Of a stretch of DNA of 38,984 nt, positions 34,781-38,984 are shown in pieces. Origin of the DNA: an uncultured Lachnospiraceae bacterium (lineage in GTDB: Bacteria; Bacillota; Clostridia; Lachnospirales; Lachnospiraceae). The stretch is taken from assembly GCA_902792005.1 (NCBI GenBank), contig CADAXW010000025.1:1-38984 (forward strand), read 5' to 3'. The position numbers were made by a program, and so were the translations under genes. The notes under the pieces were generated by a model. It was not told the origin of the DNA. It worked only from the letters and a program-made list of their open reading frames with translations, and did no database searches. Position 1 is the stretch's first letter, and every line of letters starts with the position of its first letter.

Positions 34781-34812
34781 ACGGCCTATGTGCATGCAAG
34801 CATGCCGGCCGT
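34781..34812. repeat. Short hairpin after the MATE gene
   Basis: ACGGCC (34781-34786) and GGCCGT (34807-34812) flank two GCATGC palindromes at 34792 and 34800. It is ahead of the terminator and contains no gene that I can support. Confidence 0.6.
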
Positions 34813-34823
34813 ATCGCGCACAC

Positions 34824-34857
34824 AAAAAAGGAGCGGCATCAGCCACTCCTTTTTTTA
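34824..34857. terminator. Bidirectional intrinsic terminator
   Basis: Stem AAGGAG-C-GGC/GCC-A-CTCCTT with ATCA loop, A-run left and T-run right; one C/A mismatch. The stop codon of the C39-like gene (34855-34857) lies in the T-run. Confidence 0.85.
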
Positions 34858-36081
34858 TCGGATCACCACCGCCTGGGATCCCATCTGGGCATAGCGGACT
34901 CTGGTCGTACTTAGCCTATAGGATACATTTCCGACAAGGGGATCCGCCACATAGACCAGATCTTTTTTTTTATCATAACCCGTCAGCACCATGCAGTGCA
35001 GGTTGATATACCGCGGATATGAACGCCCTCCGACATACCATCGGCCGTTGGTCCTGGGGCTTCCCATGGAAAGCGTTCCCCAGATCACCACAGGTTTCCC
35101 GTCGTCCAGCAGATAGAGCAGGTTATCAAATTTCGTTCCCGTCAGATCCGTAGCCCTCTGATCCGAACCGACACTCTCCAGATAGGAATTGGCACATGTT
35201 ACGATCGGTGCGCTGTAACAATACCAGGAGCTCCAGCTTCTGGGATTTCCCAAAAAACCTTCATCCGGTGATGTGGAGGAAGACGATCCCTTTGGAAGGT
35301 AATTGTCCGAAAGATATCCCTTCGCCACATTGTAACCATGATAGTTCAGGGCAATCGTAAGGGATGTTACTTCACAGCCCATGGGAAGCTCCGGCCGCTG
35401 AAGGATATTCTTCACATTCAGGCGAACTACGTCAGAAGGCTGCGACACCCATTCTCCTTTCGAATTCACGTAAAAATTCCCGATCCACTGACTCGTCCGG
35501 AGCGCCCCTCCTTTTCCGAAGTAATACCATTTCTCTTCGATGAGTCTCCAGCCGCTCCGCATCACTCCTTTATTTCCGAAATAATACTTCTTTCCGTCGA
35601 TCTTCCTCCAGCCGGTACTTCGTACCCCGTTCTTCCCGAAATAATACTTCCTTCCGTTGATCCTCTTCCAGCCGGTCCGCATCACTCCGTTTTTCCCGAA
35701 ATAATACATCTTTTCGTCGATCTTCTTCCAGCCGGTCCTTCGCACCCCGTTCTTTCCGAAATAATATCGCTTTCCGTCAATACTCTTCCATCCAGTCCTT
35801 TTGGCTCCGTCCTTACCCAGATAATATCTTTTTCCACGTATCGTCTGCCATCCCGTCAGCTTCCTTCCGTCGGAGCTGTAGAAGTACCATTTTCCATTCT
35901 GCTTCTTCCAGCCCGCCTGGGTTTTCTTTTTTGCTTCGACGTGTGCCGTCCGGGACGGAGTTGATCCCGCTCCGCCCCCGGCCGCATAGACAGAATTGCT
36001 TTTCAGCATAAGGCACAGCAGGCACAGCAGACTCAAAAGAAGCAGTCTAATAAAGCATTTCTTCCGCCGATCCATCTGCAT
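34855..36081 (-). CDS. Secreted C39-like putative peptidase with cell-wall-binding repeats
   Basis: From ATG 36081 the product is 408 residues. A basic-hydrophobic signal peptide ends near VYA-AG (about 33). Repeats of about 20 residues (GWKKIDEKMYYFGKNGVMRT type) fill about 57-210. The C-terminal domain (about 222-408) is C39-like: C236 in PMGCEVTS, H362 in LHCMVLTGYD and D380 in YVADPL form a plausible papain-type triad. The repeats resemble choline- or glucan-binding modules and probably hold it to the envelope. A start at 36075 is nearly as good; TTG 36099 is less so. It follows the GH5-like gene at about 50 bases without a terminator. Confidence 0.85.
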   Translation of the reverse strand: MQMDRRKKCFIRLLLLSLLCLLCLMLKSNSVYAAGGGAGSTPSRTAHVEAKKKTQAGWKKQNGKWYFYSSDGRKLTGWQTIRGKRYYLGKDGAKRTGWKSIDGKRYYFGKNGVRRTGWKKIDEKMYYFGKNGVMRTGWKRINGRKYYFGKNGVRSTGWRKIDGKKYYFGNKGVMRSGWRLIEEKWYYFGKGGALRTSQWIGNFYVNSKGEWVSQPSDVVRLNVKNILQRPELPMGCEVTSLTIALNYHGYNVAKGYLSDNYLPKGSSSSTSPDEGFLGNPRSWSSWYCYSAPIVTCANSYLESVGSDQRATDLTGTKFDNLLYLLDDGKPVVIWGTLSMGSPRTNGRWYVGGRSYPRYINLHCMVLTGYDKKKDLVYVADPLVGNVSYRLSTTRVRYAQMGSQAVVIR

Positions 36082-36122
36082 CCCCTTCCTTTCAGTCAAA
36101 GCTTATTCCGCCGTCTCACACC

Positions 36123-36140
36123 GGATCCGCTTACGGATCC
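36123..36140. repeat. Small hairpin over the GH5-like stop codon
   Basis: GGATCCG-CTTA-CGGATCC; the loop contains the stop codon (36131-36133). No T-run follows, so termination is doubtful. Confidence 0.6.
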
Positions 36141-38743
36141 ACCATGTCTTTTGTACAGATTTCCCGGAACAGATTTGCAACATAGACATCCTGATAAAGC
36201 GGATGGTCCCCGATCTGCTGATACTCTTCTCCTTCGATCCATGGAATGACCGCATTCGCACCATACTGGAAGAATGCATCACCATAACACCACCCATAGC
36301 CGTAACGGGCCATGGTATCCGTCATATCGGTAAGGAAGTTCTTCAGCGTTTCATTGCTGTATCTCACGCGGGTTTCGCCGCTGCTTCCCAGCCCCCATTC
36401 ACCGATCATAAATCCCACGCCATACTTTGCTGCCACTTCTGCTACGCCTCTAGCACTGGTGTCCATATACTGGTATTCAAAGGCCGTCCGTGCATCCCAT
36501 ACCTTCCCGTTCTTATCGGTGTAGGGCCATACATTTCTGGCCAGATATTCATCATAGGTTTCTTTGGATGAATCGTAGGGCTGTCCGAACTCAAAGGGTT
36601 CATACAAATGCGCCGCAAGGGCCACACCCTTTTTCGCCATACTCTCTCCGGTGATCCCGCCTGCATGAATGTCTGCTACGATGCATCGTTCCGGTGACTC
36701 CTCACGGATTGCATCCACTGCCGGACCAAACCAACGCTCATACTGCTCTTCGGAAGAAACTCCCGCCTCCACCAGCAGGTTGAAGTTTACATAACGATTC
36801 GGAATATCATTATAACGCTTTGCCAGTGTCTTCCACAGCGCCGCAAACTCCGGGATATAGGAATCGTCCGAAAGGATCGAAGTACTCCGATCCAGACAGA
36901 TATCATGGGGATCCGCTGATGTCATGCCACCCACATCGATACACCTGAGTTCTACGTGAATGTCTCTCTCAATACAGTCTGCGATCACACGATCCAGTTC
37001 CTTCAGTCTTGTCTCATTCAGTTTTCCGCTCTCCGGAGTCGGACCCTGAAGGGAAGAAAAGTTGATCATGAGACCGATATAATTGTAGCCCGCATCCTTT
37101 ATGGCCTGGATCTCATAATCATAAAGATGCTTATCCAGCGTATTTCCACAGGCCTGACAGGTCACCCATGCCATGTCTGACACAAGTACTCCGTGCCATG
37201 TGGAAGGAAGCTCTGCATTACTGCAGTCCGGAAGTTTCGTTGTCTCATCCGCCTTTGTTAGCAGCTCATCCGTGATAATGGATGTGTCATAGTGTCGTGT
37301 ATCCTCGTACGCCACCATTTCCGGTGCTTCCTCAAAATAGTTAAAGTACCGAAGGGCCGCAAGGGCCACATCACGCACTGTCATGGTTTTATAGGGACGG
37401 AAATAATACTTCTCACCAACTATCTCCATGGGAAGAATTTTCTTCCCATCGGTACGGTCATAAACAACAAGTGCATAGTTGACCGCCGGCGTGCAACCGT
37501 AATCAAACAGATGCTGTGTGCCCGGTGCGCCGGTCCCCTGCTCTATCTCCTGCAGATCAGAACAGGAATCCCACACACTGCCACCACCAACCGTTCCATC
37601 TAAACGGATATAGGTCTGTGCCGCATCCGGTCCTTTTTCGACGGGAAGCTCCGTGAAAGTACAGGTTTCGATCCAGGTCTGATAATTCTTTCCGCTGCCA
37701 CTATAGCTTTCATCCAGGATCTCCTCCAGATCAGAACAATAAAGTGAGAGTGCGAAATCATACCGTGTCGCATCCTTCTTTACCGCATCCTCCCCCGGAG
37801 CGCCTTCAATCATATCCTTCAGATATCCGCTGCTTTTTCCGTAACGCTTCTCATGTACATTCTGAAGAATAGCTGCAACATCCTGTCTGGATGCAGCCTG
37901 ATCTGCACGTGCATAAAGCTTTGTATCGATCAGCCCAAGCTTCTTCGCACGTTCCAGTTTACCATCGGGATCCGATATTATAGTCAGGACACCATTATCG
38001 TCAAAATAATAGCTCTCTCCATCGATTGTCTGCTCACCAGTCACCATCACCCCATTCGATCCGAAGTAATACTTCTTCCCGCTGATGGTCTGCCATTTGG
38101 TCCGCATTACTCCATCGGTTCCGAGGTAATACTTCTTTCCACTGACCGTCTGCCAGCCCGTCCGCATCACTCCGTCCGTTCCGAGGTAATACTTCTTTCC
38201 GCTGATGGTCTGCCAGCCCGTCCGCATCACTCCGTTGGTTCCGAAGTAATACTTCTTCTTCGATATGGTCTGCCAGCCCGTCCGCATCACTCCGTTGGTT
38301 CCGAAGTAATACTTCTTCTTCGATATGGTCTGCCAGTTTTTCCGCATGACACCATTCGTCCCAAGATAATACTTCTTCTTCGATATGGTCTGCCAGCCCG
38401 TCTTCATAACGCCGTTCGTTCCGAAGTAGTATTTTTTGCTCTTAATGGTCTGCCAGCCGGTTCTTCGAACACCGTTGGTTCCAAGAAAATACTTCTTCTT
38501 GGAGATAGACAGCCATCCTGTCTGCCGGTATCCCTTCTTATCGAAGTGGTACCATTTTCCTCCAATCTTCATCCATTTGCTTTTCGGCCTGGTACCATTT
38601 GCATTCTGGTACCAATAGCCCTTCGAGTCATGCCTCCAACGACCGCTGGCCGCATTCGAACGGAATGTACTGTTCGTCATGCATACAGCGATCAGTAGTC
38701 CAAGTATCAAGAGTATAAACAGCCTTCTCTTTCTTCGACCCAT
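36131..38743 (-). CDS. Surface GH5-like glycoside hydrolase with cell-wall-binding repeats
   Basis: The 870-residue protein has a signal peptide or anchor (about 7-33) and then about eleven repeats of 20 residues (about 34-255, GWQTISKKKYYFGTNGVMRT type). A middle region (about 260-505) contains two S-layer-homology-like stretches, ASRQDVAAILQ and MTVRDVALAALRYF. The C-terminal part (about 510-860) looks like a GH5 (beta/alpha)8 barrel: candidate acid/base E659 in NFNLLVEAG and nucleophile E782 in MIGEWGLG. The usual NEP is not present, so the subfamily is divergent; substrate is likely a beta-glucan or mannan. GAGGGGG lies seven bases before the ATG. Next to the C39-like gene. Confidence 0.82.
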   Translation of the reverse strand: MGRRKRRLFILLILGLLIAVCMTNSTFRSNAASGRWRHDSKGYWYQNANGTRPKSKWMKIGGKWYHFDKKGYRQTGWLSISKKKYFLGTNGVRRTGWQTIKSKKYYFGTNGVMKTGWQTISKKKYYLGTNGVMRKNWQTISKKKYYFGTNGVMRTGWQTISKKKYYFGTNGVMRTGWQTISGKKYYLGTDGVMRTGWQTVSGKKYYLGTDGVMRTKWQTISGKKYYFGSNGVMVTGEQTIDGESYYFDDNGVLTIISDPDGKLERAKKLGLIDTKLYARADQAASRQDVAAILQNVHEKRYGKSSGYLKDMIEGAPGEDAVKKDATRYDFALSLYCSDLEEILDESYSGSGKNYQTWIETCTFTELPVEKGPDAAQTYIRLDGTVGGGSVWDSCSDLQEIEQGTGAPGTQHLFDYGCTPAVNYALVVYDRTDGKKILPMEIVGEKYYFRPYKTMTVRDVALAALRYFNYFEEAPEMVAYEDTRHYDTSIITDELLTKADETTKLPDCSNAELPSTWHGVLVSDMAWVTCQACGNTLDKHLYDYEIQAIKDAGYNYIGLMINFSSLQGPTPESGKLNETRLKELDRVIADCIERDIHVELRCIDVGGMTSADPHDICLDRSTSILSDDSYIPEFAALWKTLAKRYNDIPNRYVNFNLLVEAGVSSEEQYERWFGPAVDAIREESPERCIVADIHAGGITGESMAKKGVALAAHLYEPFEFGQPYDSSKETYDEYLARNVWPYTDKNGKVWDARTAFEYQYMDTSARGVAEVAAKYGVGFMIGEWGLGSSGETRVRYSNETLKNFLTDMTDTMARYGYGWCYGDAFFQYGANAVIPWIEGEEYQQIGDHPLYQDVYVANLFREICTKDMVDP
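38038..38518. repeat. Array of near-identical 60-bp coding repeats
   Basis: Within the GH5-like gene, about eight units of 60 bp follow each other with no spacer. 38221-38276 and 38281-38336 are identical over 56 bases. They encode the QTISKKKYYFGTNGVMRTGW repeats. Confidence 0.9.
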
Positions 38744-38792
38744 TCTGACACCCCCTCAATCCGGTTTCACAAACATCTCCTCTCTTCCTGGA

Positions 38793-38984
38793 TCACGGGA
38801 TCCAGATCCCATATTCATCAAATCGATAGGTCTTGCCACCGATCTTCTTCGTTCCGGTCACCATGGCACCGTTCTTATCGAAATAGTACCAAAGGCCGCC
38901 GACCTTCTTCCATCCGGTCTTCATAAGCCCGGAATCCCCAAAGTAATATGTCTTTCCGCCGATGGTTTTGAATTGACGTGCAAA
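38793..38984 (-). CDS. 3' end of a third repeat-containing surface protein (partial)
   Basis: From the window end the minus frame reads 63 residues without interruption and stops at TGA 38793-38795. It contains three repeats of the same kind, with FKTIGGKTYYFGDSGLMKT, GWKKVGGLWYYFDKNGAM and KKIGGKTYRFDEYGIW. The start lies outside the window. It lies 49 bases upstream of the GH5-like ATG, in the same direction, with no terminator between, so it is probably the preceding gene of one operon. Confidence 0.85.
   Translation of the reverse strand, partial: FARQFKTIGGKTYYFGDSGLMKTGWKKVGGLWYYFDKNGAMVTGTKKIGGKTYRFDEYGIWIP

Noticed and set aside
34773-35006. Small plus-strand frame rich in Cys, Pro and Arg after the MATE gene
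   Set aside because: It runs through the terminator and into the antisense of the C39-like gene and has no ribosome site.
38038-38518. Regular 60-bp spacing that could look like a CRISPR array
   Set aside because: There are no unique spacers. The units translate in frame as wall-binding repeats.

Overview
The window looks like a chromosomal segment of a Gram-positive Clostridia-type bacterium, most likely a Lachnospiraceae relative. The reasons are the uvrC/hprK/glcK/murB/rapZ/whiA/HPr block, a DUF4317-like gene, strong AGGAGG-type ribosome binding sites, sigma-A promoters with 17-bp spacers, and large surface proteins built from 20-residue choline/glucan-binding-type repeats. The family assignment is inference. 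I see no rRNA, tRNA, CRISPR array, insertion sequence or prophage, and no gene-free stretch above about 300 bases.

Layout. (1) 29-5636, minus strand: riboflavin operon ribD-ribE-ribBA-ribH, followed closely by a HAD-IIB phosphatase and a DUF1189-like membrane protein. The HAD protein is a good candidate for the dephosphorylation step that the rib genes do not supply. (2) 5759-8476: a 905-residue Sel1/TPR-type protein with its own promoter. (3) 8572-13626, minus, and 13754-15607, plus: carbon-catabolite and cell-wall block with hprK, a ROK glucokinase, murB, rapZ, whiA and an HPr-like protein that keeps Ser46 but has Glu at position 15 (Crh-like), with uvrC divergent. (4) 15689-19407: yqeG, a convergent acyltransferase-3 gene, and a SpoIIE/PP2C phosphatase gene broken by a perfect 67-bp tandem duplication. 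(5) 19665-24297: a 695-residue protein I do not recognise, a membrane-anchored MutS-like ATPase, and a divergent small membrane protein. (6) 24384-28602: a four-gene operon (anchored extracytoplasmic protein, DUF4317-like, alpha/beta hydrolase, two-TM protein). (7) 28756-34745: an OFA-type MFS transporter, an AI-2E/PerM-family permease, and a divergent MocR-type regulator with a MATE exporter. (8) 34855-38984, minus: three repeat-rich surface proteins, namely a C39-like putative peptidase, a GH5-like glycoside hydrolase, and the 3' end of a third that runs off the window.

How the parts fit. Riboflavin synthesis appears complete once the HAD enzyme is included. HprK, the Crh-like HPr and glucokinase sit together as a glycolytic-flux sensing set next to murB, rapZ and whiA. 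The surface cluster suggests a cell attached to or degrading plant or host polysaccharide. Several promoters overlap terminators or dyads (murB, the MFS gene, hprK/uvrC), which makes the intergenic regions unusually compact.

The items most worth a second look are the 67-bp duplication in the phosphatase gene, the Crh-like HPr, the RibD acidic tail, the 13-bp-arm palindrome centred on the murB -10 box, the probably leaderless uvrC, and the unrecognised 695- and 905-residue proteins.
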